From Saccharina japonica (lineage: Eukaryota; Sar; Phaeophyceae; Laminariales; Laminariaceae): a stretch of 64,000 bases of DNA. Shown here piece after piece: positions 48,336-60,500 of this stretch. The first letter of the stretch is position 1. Each line of letters starts with the position of its first letter. Under the pieces are notes generated by a model that saw only the letters and a list, made by a program, of their open reading frames with translations, ran no database searches and was not told where the DNA came from. A program made the translations under genes and the position numbers. The stretch covers positions 186,001 through 250,000 of the forward strand of contig MEHQ01004509.1 in assembly GCA_008828725.1 (NCBI GenBank). The letters are read 5' to 3'.

Positions 48336-48727
48336 ATGTCAAGTGTAGTACAAAACCAACACTTCCAATTCAATCGTCAAAGATCGCTGCAATTGGTATC
48401 GCCAAAACGAGCCGTCAGCACACTCCAATCTCGCTCGATTCAACACACAACTTTCGTAAACTGTCCTCTCGCCAAAGCGAGCCACCTAAGAACTGTGAAA
48501 TCGCTCATCCCAACACACTGACTCTCGTAAACTGTCTTCTCCCCTTTGCGAGCCACCGAAACACTGAGATTTCGCTCTCACCAGCACATGTGTCGCGCAA
48601 ACCACCATCTCGCCAAAGCGAAACACTAAACAATGCGACTTCGCTCTTACCACCACACGATTCCCGCAAACTCCCTTCTCGCCAAAGCGAGCCACTAAAA
48701 CACTGTGATTTCGCTCTTACCTAATAT
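48336..48727 (+). repeat. 70-bp satellite with CTCGCCAAAGCGAG hairpins
   Basis: Five tandem units of about 70 bp. The box GCCAAAGCGA (or variants) recurs at 48401, 48471, 48541, 48612 and 48681. Each unit has CTCGCCAAAGCGAG, able to form a hairpin, then AACACTGnGATTTCGCTCT and CCACACrnTTC. Confidence 0.75.
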
Positions 48728-51705
48728 ATTAGTCCTCTGTGAGAAAACAACAACAGAGCGACATTGATCACAACAACTCGAATCGAATGATAGCAGGGCG
48801 CCTGCTAGGTATTCCCACACGCCTGTGCCAAAACAAAGGAACATACTCCGTCTGAAAAACAAAACGCGCTATGGGCAGCAGTAATTCGCACCGCTGTACA
48901 TTTTTGCGCAGTTCATCATCGACCAACGTGTTCGGCACGACTGCTAAAGTCCATCGGCATACCGGACGGGTGTGTGAACTAGGGAATTGACTGGATTTAT
49001 GCGTGTGGTAGCTCCAAACCCACTAGCTAGTTGTTCGACCACATGCCTATTCCACTACCCAAAAATATGACATACCCTGAAACAAACGGGTGGGGCGGGA
49101 AAGAAATAAGGATATCACCACGCGGTTATCTCATAGTTAACGCCAATACGAAACGCCTCCGTGTGCGACTGTTTGCTGAGGTACTCCCGCTTTTGCCCTG
49201 CCGACGGTAACTGGTCAATCTACACCTTTGCATGATGAACACGATACCAGACGCAGTGACGACGGACTCGAATGTGCGTACTGTTGGAATAGGTCACCGG
49301 GTCCTTCATAAAATATACCGCCCCTTTGACCACCTCCCTAACCGTGTTCTACCCAGATTTGAGACGCTGCAATACTTACTCCAGACACTGCATGAAAGCG
49401 CCTGGCGTATACCCGTGGCCCTCGTGACGTTCTCCGCTCCCTTTAAAGAAGGCATCGCGTTTTTCCATATCCGAGACAACCTCGATACACTGGCTCTAGC
49501 GCATACCCCTACATCATCAGAAATAACCCTCTGGTCAGTAACCATGCTTGTACAGTCCGCGCACACGTGTAACTCCTACTCAATTCTACTACGCAATGCC
49601 GCCGATATGCACTATGGTACCTGCTCGTTCAATAAGTATCCATGAAGATGTACAACGCTCTCTGCGGTTGGAATGTCTATGGCGTGGCTGAATACCTCGC
49701 CACGACTCAAAGCATGTGGACGATTCCCGTCGGATGAAGCCGGCCCGTCAATCACCCCAACGCTTCTATCAACAACCGAAATACCTCGCTAACATGTGGC
49801 TCATCCATGTAAAACTGATCAGCCTCCGAGTCAACCACCATTAAGATGCGCTTAGCCGTGATGAACGTCGTACGTCATAGTGGCACCTTCAGCGACACAT
49901 TGTTGTGACATCATCCGTATCTCTGCTTACCAGCCTCGGCCACCTGTGAGTCACGGCAATTCCCACAGGGCCTCGACAGGGACCAAAGAAGGAGGTCGCC
50001 CTTGCCGGATGATTGGCTTTCTCAAGCGTTTGGCTAACCATCGGAGAGATAAAACGGTTTATACGAATAGGCTACTCCGCCTGCTATCTGGTTGCCGCTG
50101 CATTGCACCGCCCCGCCTCCTTGAATATCCCTCGTCCCGTTTGCCACCGAATTGGACTGTGCCACCACCGTCACACCATACACAATACAAATGTATGTAG
50201 CCCAACATCGACCATAAAGTATCAAAACACAGGGTTTCGCTCAAACGGTGCCAACTTCCAACACTAGTATTTGCCCAGGTACGTGTGCTGATAAGTTTCA
50301 TCTCAAACCACGCAGAATGTCGGGCGTCGTTTCATGCCCATGAAACAATGGGGGGAAACTCCGAATCGATTTTTTTCTAGCCGATGTGCTTATCAATATG
50401 TTGATCGTCCTCGCTCGAGAGACTCACCCGAAAACTTGGTCTTGACAAAACAATGTACTCTCAACCCAGCGTACATTCCTATGGGACAACAATAAAAACC
50501 ATACAGTAATGTGCCAGTGTAATCACGAAATAGGGCTACGAATATAAGGTGTGGTTCCTCAATCAGGAGCGCCCATAATTTTCAGAACGTGGTTTTTGCC
50601 GCGAACGTTACCATCGCCTTTTCTTCCCAAACACTCCGCCGCAAACTCAACCCGTGGCAGCAGGGTATTATCGGCTTTGTTGCAATTTCGATTTCAGACA
50701 AGTTGCCTAGTCTCCGACAATAGATTCGAGCAAATGATAACGCGCCCACCAATCCTTGTACAGACTCCTTCCGTGCACGAGCACGTACTAAAATACTCAG
50801 GGTCAGCACGTACTAAGTATGTAGAGTTCTATTGGGAGGCGAGCATCCAACACCCATACACGTTGAACCTGGAGACTATATCTAGCACGGACAGAAGAGC
50901 ACGCGCGATATACCTTCATTGTAGATTAGAGACATCTCAGCCAGACTCTGTTATGCGCGAGCGAGGACAGACTACGTATTCCGATGTGTCGAAGGTGGAA
51001 ATCGCTTTACAAGCGTTCGAGGGGTCTGCTATGTGGTACATTGTATCCGGTCAGATTGAAGCGCACTTGCAGATTATCTACTCGTGATGCTGGCCTTGGG
51101 CAAAGGCGACTCCCAGGGGGCCCTCGACACGGTCTGTTAGCGAACACGGGAGAGGCATCGATGTCGAGGAAGGGTAGCAGATTGTTAAGTTCAAACAAAA
51201 CGATTGTATCGGTTTGTTTGGGCCGTATGGCGGTATTGGTGCAAAACCTAAACCGAACGGTGGCATTTCTTCCACATTAAATACCGTTAAAACGCTAGGG
51301 GGGTAGACGTACATCATGTTGCGTTTGGTATCCTTCGGGCGTTCTGACGAGATCGTGAACTGCGACCGCGGCCCCATACGAGACAAGTGTACCGAGAATA
51401 ACCTCTACCCAATATACACGTAAAATTCACCAATTGACCTATTTGAGATGTCTTCGTGCTCGAGTGACTGTGCAAGCTCTGGGCATTGTTTCGGTTGTAC
51501 TGTGTAAATGTCACAGCAAACAATTTGTGCCAGATGCATTCACCTTGTGTTTATTTTACGAAACGACGTGACAATTTACATGGTCTACAGCAGAAGTTCG
51601 ACGAAGATAAACTGAGTGGTAGAGGAGGAAACGGTAGGGCACACATCGTGGACGTACGTGCACATACAAAATAAGCTGCTGTAATGTGTGTGACGCATGC
51701 ATGAT
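48728..51705. other. Three kilobases without a recognisable gene
   Basis: The longest frames are 137 codons (49232-49645, plus) and 178 codons (50551-51087, plus). Neither resembles a known family, and such lengths are expected by chance in this much sequence. No repeat shared with the rest of the window was noticed. Confidence 0.3.
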
Positions 51706-52032
51706 ACGGTAGAGGAGAACCATGTGTTTTGTGAGGCTCCTTATTTGAGGGGCACTATTATATTGTTACTACAGTAAGTCAAACCCAGATTAGGGAGGAA
51801 AACAAAACCCATACACAATGGACATTCCTATGGCTCTATATCGTTTCTACAGTACGTCAAACCCAGAGTATGGAGGGAAATGCAAATCATACCCAAAACA
51901 AAATCCCATGGGCTATGTAAACAAATGAAAAATAATGAAACATCAAACTAAAATTTCGCCGTGATGGGGTTCAGGAGGCCCGTCCTTCAGACCACGTCTC
52001 AGGGCAAAAACACGCTTCCTCTACCGTAGCAC
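51706..52032 (+). mobile_element. Distant relative of element M
   Basis: Bounded by ACGGTAGAGGA (left) and its exact inverse TCCTCTACCGT (right). The left end continues AACCATGTGTTTTGTGAGGC, like copy 1. The interior holds two direct copies of a roughly 75-bp unit (AGTCAAACCCAGA at about 51778 and CGTCAAACCCAGA at about 51856). Confidence 0.5.
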
Positions 52033-52453
52033 GCTCCTAAATAAACAATACATTCAGCTCGGAAGTTATCGTAGGGTGCACCACTAACCACCTCGACCAT
52101 ATGTTCGTTTCCGCCCCTTGCAGCGAATCGGGCGAAGGGTGAGCAACTCCTCGAAGACAGGGGATTGTTGAGGGGGTCAACGTAAAGAACGAAGGTCTCC
52201 AGACTTGAATGCTGTTTTGGCACGCTCTCTCCCGAACCGGAAACACGCATTGTATTTGTAGTTGTTTTAGTGAAATCGAACCAATCGCGTATGTCGATGA
52301 AGAGTGTAGAGAGAGAGTGCAGGGCACGATTAACATTGCGGCGCAACGTTATCGTTCATCCTCCCCGTGTTACCGGGTAAAGGCCGTGCAATACGCGTAT
52401 TCTACCACACATTTCCTTGACTGCATCTGCACTATTATTTTCGTTCATCGACC

Positions 52454-55400
52454 TTACTCACAGTCTTCCTGCTGCCCGCGAATGGCGTCCATTCCCTGCA
52501 TGATGGGGGCGCCGTTGTCGTCTACAGTAGGCACCAGAGTCTCGCCAAGGACGCCCGTGGCGTCGAAGCCCATGTTGGAGTGGTCGATTGCCATGTTCAT
52601 TTGCCATGCCAGATGATCCGGGAGGTCGAACTGGTCGGTGGGATCACGTGTGGGCAGCTGGTGCAGCCTGCCGTGGCTCAGGCGAATTGTGGCTTTGGGC
52701 GTCATTATTTGGAAGGACGCATGCTCACTTTGATGGGCGAATACGCCGTTCACGTCAGAAGCCGTAACGCTAGCCACGTACTCCTCGCATTCAACTATGT
52801 TGGTCGCTGTGGGGTCCGAAATGATCCAGTCGGACATGTCCTGCATGGTCGCGGTCGAACCAAGCTTTCGACCGGACTGAGTAAGACGCTCAAGCTTCTT
52901 GCGCTCCCAGTACGTCTCGAACCCAAAGCTGCGGCATGCCCCTGGAAGGTTGACAGTGGCGATGCTAATACCTGGGGCCACGGAAACCTCGCCTGGTGAA
53001 ACGAGAACCTCTTGACCGTTGACTACCGTGTGAAGAGCCCCGTCGGCAAGGCAGGGGGACACTCCGACTGGGCAGGAGCTCTCTATGTTGTGCGGTTCGG
53101 CAACGGAGATGACGATGGTGTGGTCGAGGCCGTCGGTGTCCCTGGTGATGATGGAAATTCCGGTGATGTAGGTGATCTCGGGTACGGAAGGGACGGGAGA
53201 GGTAATGCGCATGTTGAGGTGCATGTGCGGGAGGTCCGAGACAACAGCATACCACCCGGCGTCTTTGCCTGTAAAGTCGAACTTCTGCCCGCGGAAGCCA
53301 GTCATGTGGGGGTCACCTTGAAGGGAGGCGGACAGGGGTGTGTGGGAGAATCCGGAACTGAGGGACATATACGACGCTCCGACTCGCCGCAGTCTCACCC
53401 GCATACTGCCTATCGACCAGTGTATCCACACGACTAGAGTTTGTGCCGTATTGTCGCTCTCCGTGCTTCTTTGTTTGACATAGTAGAGGAAAACGTGACG
53501 CATCTGTTTTTATTTTTGTGCTAAACAAACCAAACGTGACCTGTCAAACAGTGGGCTGTTTAGAGGACTCATTCCCACGAACTGAAAGTTAAGAGTGTGG
53601 GCCTAACGTATCCTGGTACGTACGAAAAATGAATAAATTTCGAGTTACTCACCGCAAGCACCCGCATTGACGTCGTTCGGATCTTCACAGACATTGGTCG
53701 CCGGACAGCATACTTCTCCACCAATCGTGTCGCAATCACTGTCGTCCATGCAAGCTGTGCGGAATCAACGAGCGGCATTCAGAGGAACACCCGCCGACAA
53801 CACAGCCGGGACGGCAGCATGAAGGACCGGGTTTAGTGGATGAGGATATGTATGAGTACCCGACATAGCTGTTCAGCAGCAATCCTGCTGTGGACAACTG
53901 CAGCAGTGCAACTACCGAAGAAGTCTGGACCCAAGGCGGCCTGGAAACGTAACCAGTCCAAACATCAGCAGACAGGGGGTGAAGGATGTAGAACGGGTGC
54001 CTTCATAGTGAGTCTTTACTTACAATACTATGGCGTGACAGTATGGTGACGAATACAATTATGTCTACGCACATTCGATAGGTGCATTCAGACTGAACCG
54101 TTAAGGCGGCAAAGACTAACAGTAGACCGACAAAACCTATGGTGTGATCACAACTACCAACGAGTTTTGTTTGAGACAACCGCTGGCCCAGCGCGGGGTC
54201 AGACCGTCCTACGAAACGGAAGCGGCCGGGCGTTAAAACCAAATAGCCACTCTCTTGTGGTCTTGACTTGCGAATATATATCGACAAATACCAAGTGTAC
54301 GTACGCTAGGGTGCTGGAGAAAATAAATAAAGTAGTCATCTCGGTTTGCTCTTTAATCGCGTGTACCAGTATGAGACAACACAGGGGCCCACCCTACTGG
54401 AGCAAGCGATGGGATGCAGATGTCGCGGTCAAACCGTGACCGGGAGGGTCAGCGGGGACAGGAGAAGCAGGAGGCCCGTGTTAGCCCCCCCGACAAAATA
54501 GGTATATGTGTGTCGTATGTACTTGGTGTACGAGATAATTTTGCAAGGACCTAGCAATGCATAGAGGCAGCAGGCTTGTTTCTCCCGGGGATATTCCATA
54601 TGCGTTGGAAAGGTGCCTCCAGTCACAAAGGTGTACTGCGTGGTCTCCGTGTCTAGCTAAGTATGTCGTTGGTGTGCTGTTACGGTGATCGCTTTTCCAC
54701 GATTCATTCTGGGCTCCGCCTATCACATCAGTTTTATACAGAGGGCGGGTTACACACGTGTTTCCTGCCGACGCTGCGTAGGTTTGGCAGTGAAAACATT
54801 TTGCCCCGCTTCCTGTGTGAATATGGGTTTCAAAAGTAGAACATAATTTTCTTCACGTCTACATCAAGGACCTAGGTTTAACCTTGCACGCATACACGGA
54901 TGTTGAAGGTTCTACTGGAGGTTATCATTAGACTCCGTCATAACTACTGTAAAGAAGGGAGAACGATTACTCAAAGGGCTCTGACTACATTTAGTGTGGA
55001 AGGGACACACCTCAAGCAAGCGGGACTTTGATTACCACAGGCAACACGGTACCTTTGTCGCCGTCAACTATCGTTGTTCTTGTCAGGGCGAACAAAGTGT
55101 GTATCGACGACGATCGCGTTTGTCGTTCTGAGACTTTAGGGGGGGGTGGATCGCAGACGTGCAGGTGTGTTCAGTTTGAATTGACATCTGCCAAAGTTTC
55201 AAAAATATTTCCTGTCGAGTAATAACATACCATACAGCATTGGCGACCAACTCCAACCAGCGTACTTCACGGGCGCAGCATAATAACAACAGCAATACAG
55301 TAGTGATACAGTACAGCAGCACAAATAGCTAGAACAACTGCGAGTAATGTACAGCAGTCTGCCTGGCACGGCAGCATCATGTATGTATATATACAAGGTG

Positions 55401-56879
55401 CCGGCATTCGCCGGCACCCATGCTTCACATAGGAACATATACATAATCTGCTTGGTACCATCCTTATCACGTAGAAAATTGTGATGGCGCTCGCTCATGT
55501 TTCGATGTCTGACAAATACTCACCTATACCAAGACAATGTCAAGTGTTGCCGGGAGAAGCAAGAAATGCTAAGTGTTGATTTCAGTTCGCAACTCCATTT
55601 TTCGGTCTCTATCTCAGAGATGCATCACCACAGTGGCCATTCTCTCGCACTTGTTTTGGTGTCCTCTGGATATAGTCTCAGTTCTCAGGATAGTAACTAA
55701 GGTGTGAGCTATACAAAATTGCAAAGTGACAAAAAATATTTCGCAACCTCAATGCTCGGTTTCAGTCTCAGAAGACCAGTCGCCATTATCTTTGGCTCAT
55801 TATTTGTGTTATCTGGCTTTAGTCCCCACTTCACCTGCGATGAGTGCTAATCATACTTCTCACGAGCCGTAATACACAGCAGGGAAACGTATGAGTAAAA
55901 TATATTGGAAGACGACGGATGAATAATCGCATAGTCCTCGAAACCCCTAATATCATGTTTGGAGCACTGCTGATATCTGCGTGATGTTCCTGGTACTCAA
56001 GTTTCTGAGCCTTGAAGAAACGCGGTAGCTGTATGGCACGTCTGCTTTAGGTCGGCTCCTCACCGGACTTTTGCGTGTTCGAGGCGTCCTCGCTTGCACA
56101 ACGTTTGCGTTTGAGCGCACCAATCGTCGACGCCTGTAATACAAACCAGCCTACCAGATGATTCCAACCGTCTGAGAACACCCGAATACGATTGGTTAGA
56201 CTTGTTTTGCGGTGTACCCGGTGATGTATACAACAGCGGTAGTGGTGGCATGCTCCTATGGGTATCTAGCACATTTTCTCTTACGGGGAGCGACGACAGC
56301 GCAGGTGTAGCCGGCCGTCCCAGCAGCACAAGATTCTCCTTCGTCGCACGAAACGGCTTCGGCTGGGGTGCATCCTGTTCGAGTAGGCATGTTCGCAGGC
56401 ACAAGGGGACAACAGGGGTTACACACGCGAATAAAAGTTGCAACAAAGGTTAGAGTGGATTTCCCATTTTAATAAACCTTGGCATTGAACGACATTGCAG
56501 AATATAAAATGCTGGATGGAACAGACTACGCCCTTTGACGTCTCGTCGTCGGCAATCTATCGAACGTCTCGAGTGCATATTCACCAGCCGTGGGTTATGG
56601 GGTCGAAGATCGAGCTCGGCTTCCAAGATACGCCTCCTCGAGTTTTTCTACACGGCCACCGTCAAGCGGATACGCCACCGACCTTCCTTTATAAAGCCTC
56701 TTTCACTCAAACATCGATGTTCCTAGGATGAACCAGACACACCCCTCTAACCTCTGCAAACACTTACCGCACGTCGTGCCAGCGGTAGACACCACGTCGT
56801 TGGCGGTGCTGTTGCATGTGCCCATAGGTATGAACGGAGAGGGGGGGGTGTTTTTAGTTTCGCGGTGGACCGTCCAAGT
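52454..56879 (-). CDS. Cysteine-rich modular protein with VWD-like (GDPH) domain, 5' end not found
   Basis: Supported exons in transcript order: one ending at 56768 (start 56808, or 56879 if the more distal AG is used), then 56374-56285, 53754-53653 and 53316-52462 (or to the stop at 52454). All junctions are phase 1 and consistent. Visible modules: TANDVVSTAGTTCG; then CTPAEAVSCDEGESC and on to YTCAVVAP; then CMDDSDCDTIGGEVCC and on to NDVNAGAC. A 284-codon exon follows, opening with GDPHMTGFRGQKFDFTG, the classic start of a von Willebrand type D-like domain, and ending GAPIMQGMDAIRGQQED. The family is secreted or wall-associated in algae and oomycetes; the cysteines suggest disulfide-bonded modules. 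The last codons are ambiguous: reading on gives Cys-Glu-stop, while a strong donor (act|gtgagt at 52462|52461) would splice on to a further exon, which would better fit an EDY ending. The 2.5-kb intron 53755-56284 shows no further convincing exon. Signal peptide and 5' exons were not identified. Confidence 0.78.
55396..55418. other. Perfect short hairpin
   Basis: GGTGCCGGC, a 4-base loop and GCCGGCACC form a 9-bp perfect stem. A related sequence (GGTGCCGTCATTCGCCGGCATCC) stands at 33902 near the right end of copy B, followed by the same CATGCTTCA. Confidence 0.6.
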
Positions 56880-57534
56880 TCTAGGTATTGTCTTACCCGC
56901 CTCCGATCCCTGATACAGACGTATCCGAGGCCAAGTATAGCGCTATCGGCACCTACGCGCGGGCACAGACACATAACTCTATTTTCTCCACAGACGTTAG
57001 GCCCCGTGCGCTACACCACACAAACACAATAACAAACAAACAATGTTTGTTATTGCAGCGCAGCCAACAATCCAACGAGCGCAACCAACACGCCAACAGC
57101 GGTGCTTAAAGCGAGATATAATATCAAAACGCCGTTAGAAGTAGCAAGTATGTTAAGTAGTCAGTCGTACGAGTGGCCCTGATCCGCTAAACGGAAAAGG
57201 CGTGATGTCCTTACCCCAGCTTTGGTCCCGAGGAACACGTAGCGCACGTCTCACCCGCTCCCGGACTCTGACATTCACGGCGCAGGATACCCAGCGCAGG
57301 CCGTTGAAACTCTTAACTGTTTGCATTTCATATCACAGTATGGTACCATTCAAACACTAAGGAAAAGGGGAACGAAAGGCAATCAGGAATTTTCCGTCGT
57401 GTGCTAATATATCGGAGCTAAACCGGCTTGTACGATTACTTCAAGTCTCGGACAAACGATGGGTCGCAAAAACACAATTCACGCATACACCTACAAGAAA
57501 GCTCGCGGGGCGTCCCTCGCCCATAGAACTTACT

Positions 57535-57576
57535 TGGTGGGAACACATTGCAGCTCCGAGTTATCCCCCAGATCCC
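57535..57576 (-). CDS. Possible small upstream exon of the VWD-like gene
   Basis: A 42-nt open stretch is framed by a pyrimidine-rich acceptor (ctgttttag|gg) and a consensus donor (caa|gtaagt). It has phase 1 at both ends, like the internal modules of the downstream gene, and contains one cysteine codon. No homology is visible. It may be chance. A second candidate with a CxxC (ECQSPGAGETCATCSSG in one frame, about 57215-57320) lies between it and the gene. Confidence 0.2.
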
Positions 57577-57599
57577 TAAAACAGCAGGCGAGGGTTTGC

Positions 57600-60500
57600 A
57601 TGCGATTATAAGTGAGAGGGGAAACGGCTTAGTTGTGCGCAGGACAACCCGGCCACCGACGTGACGTTAATATCGGTACACTGCCGGTACCTTTCGTTTG
57701 TGTTACTCAACTGTTTCACGCACGCCTACTCCGATTGGAGGCTTCCCTTGTGTGGCAAAGCATTGTAGTTGCGAGACGTTAGACCACGTCCCGTACGTGT
57801 GTATGGCTGACTTATGTTTGTGCAGTCGATGGTGATAACGATACGACCCGGGCTTTGATGCAAATACACTTCCCGTAACTATGCGAAAGTGGAGAATAGC
57901 AATCGAAGAACGGACCAAGCCTGTGTGGTTTGTGTGGTCGAGTATTTGACGACAGGTACTACTGCACTGTAGTTCATCTGGTACGTCTCTGCTGATGATG
58001 TGTATTATATCTCCATGTATTACACTCCTCGACGATCATGGTAAGGACGCGTGTGCAACAAGCGGCCACGTTCCACAACGGCGGTATCTAAACACGATGC
58101 CGTACTCCGGGGCAGTAGTCGCGGATGGGTTATTGTCTGCCGGAGGAGATAAATACAGAGAGGACGGCTACTGGCGCATTCAGAGGGCGTACTAGGAATA
58201 GAGGTGGGTGACTGGAGAAGACGAGGACGAAACAGGAAGATGATGTAGAAGTAGCTGCAGCGGACGAGCGTTGTCGGTAGCAGGTGGACGGTACGTGGTT
58301 GGCTGGATTCCTCGACAGCAGCAAACATGGCATCGGAGAATCAGGCTCTGGCTTAAACAAGGATCATTGATGATGGAGTTTGGCGTGATTATGTTAGTAC
58401 CGTTGCTCAAATGCGGCGTTTGAGGGAGCGATTACAATGTACAAAGATGGGAGCAGGCATTGAAGGCCAATACAGGAGCTACGGCTTGCAATGGGTTTGG
58501 GCGAATGCAGATTTTGAAGCGTAGCAGCAGGTACATTCCAGCAACCTATTCAGCTTGCGGGTTGAAGGATGTGTTGGAAACTCCTGCGTTATATGTGGAT
58601 GCATGTTGTGGTACTCGTACTGTTTTTTTTGTGTTTATTCGTACTCGCAGCCAGTCGCTGTTGGAAACCTCATATCAAGCTTCCACAACAACGGCGGGGC
58701 AGTTGGTAGCATGATTCTACGGAAATGCATAAAGTATGTGTTGAAAAATCACTGTTGGCCAGTGTGTGCATGTTTCAGGTATTCCTGTGTCTATCCAGGG
58801 GCGTGTTGTGTCACAGGGTATTGGCAATCCAATGTTTGCAGATTAGCGTACGAGTTAAAATAGGGAAACGGAGAAAGTGGGTGCTGCCAAAACAGCAGGG
58901 AGTGTGCTAGAGATGTTAGAGAAGTTCTTGCATGATGTAATGTGGCGACATGCTTCATCCAGCACCGTCGGAGTAGTACAGGTTGTCGGTATCGAGACCA
59001 ACAGAAACGTCTAGAAGGAAGACCAATGAAACAAATTACCGACATTGTTTTGTGGTCCTTGCTTTGCTGTGAAGAATCACGACCGCGGATCGGTTGGCAC
59101 GATGCTACTGGAGGACAGCGCGCATATATGTGGTTCGATACCTACCGATAATTGTTGCCTTCTGGCGCTGAAGCTTCGCCAACCGTGAAGACGTGCCGTG
59201 AGACAAGCGTCGCATCCGTGGTAGCGTTTACTAGGCCTTGACTAGATGAAATATGTTCGGATCGCTTTTTTTAATATTCAACTACTAGCGGAACGGCCAC
59301 GCGCCCGCCCGTGGCGCTAGCCCTGCGTTTACTAAGTATTAGGAGTACCTCGTATGTCAGTGCAGTACTCGCCTGTATGCTGTGATGTACCTCTCTGAAA
59401 AAAAACATAAGGGTCATCGTGTGGGCCAGTATCGACTCGAATCATGTCCCCGGACTTTTAAACTTGTAGGTGTATGGACGAATGTGTGATCCGGGGATGG
59501 GACTTTATCATCCCGGGGTGCGGCGGGACCTCGATCACGAGCCCCAGCGAAATCAGCAATCCACCAGTGGGGTTGCGATTTCCACATCTTACGGGGCGGT
59601 ATCACCCGAGGGATGACGTACTTCCAATCTCCCATGCCCTCTCGCTTTCATGGCATACTTCAAAACTTCCATGGCCGTGAATTACGTCCATAAAAGTTAT
59701 TTTCCTTCAAAGAATGTTTTTTACTTCCATCGAAGTAAATATTACTAGATATATGTAGTACTTCCGTGAAAGTAAAATTTCCTTCCATATAATTACAAAC
59801 CTTTTCATGAAACCATGAAAATGAAGTAAGAACATAAATATTGTTGGAGATCGGTGCGCTGGTGTCTGTGCATTGTTTTTCTCTTATGATGCAGATTTAT
59901 TGAATGTGTGTCTAACGGGTAGTTTCATTTTCATCGTACGGTCGGCAAAAAGGCGTGCCGGTTCTATGTTGTAACAGCTGCACGCTGAGATTTTCCGCTT
60001 TGACCGTGAGTTTGTGGCGAACTTATGGCAATTGCATTTACTGCTTTATTGTGTGTGTGGTGTTTTGGGCACTATGTTGTGTGGGCTACCAGTACGTAGG
60101 AGTGTTGGGCATGTATCAAAGTACACTGCTTGAAGATTTGACTTACGACTTCAGTTGTTCTCGGCGATATGATTATGGCGTTAATGAATCGTTTAGTTCA
60201 CTACGGCTCTTGGCTGACCCCGAACAACGTGCAAGGGAACCGCTCACAGATGCATGTACTCGAAGTAACTTTGAGTTCACATGAAGTAGTTTGTCGACTC
60301 CGTGTTTTCTTCCGATGCCGGCGCTATTTGAGGTATTATACATCAAAGACGTGCTGTTGCTGTACGTTAACAACCGTACAACAGGGGAGCCGATTTTTAT
60401 TACCGGTATGACATCTATGTTAAAGATGCGATCGGTTTTGATCAAAGAGGTTACAAGAATCCTCTCTCTTGTTTTTTGGGAGGTCCACACGTGGACCCGA

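Noticed and set aside
50551-51087. 178-codon frame as a gene
   Set aside because: About one frame of this length is expected by chance in the window. No domain, no splice context and no repeat relation.
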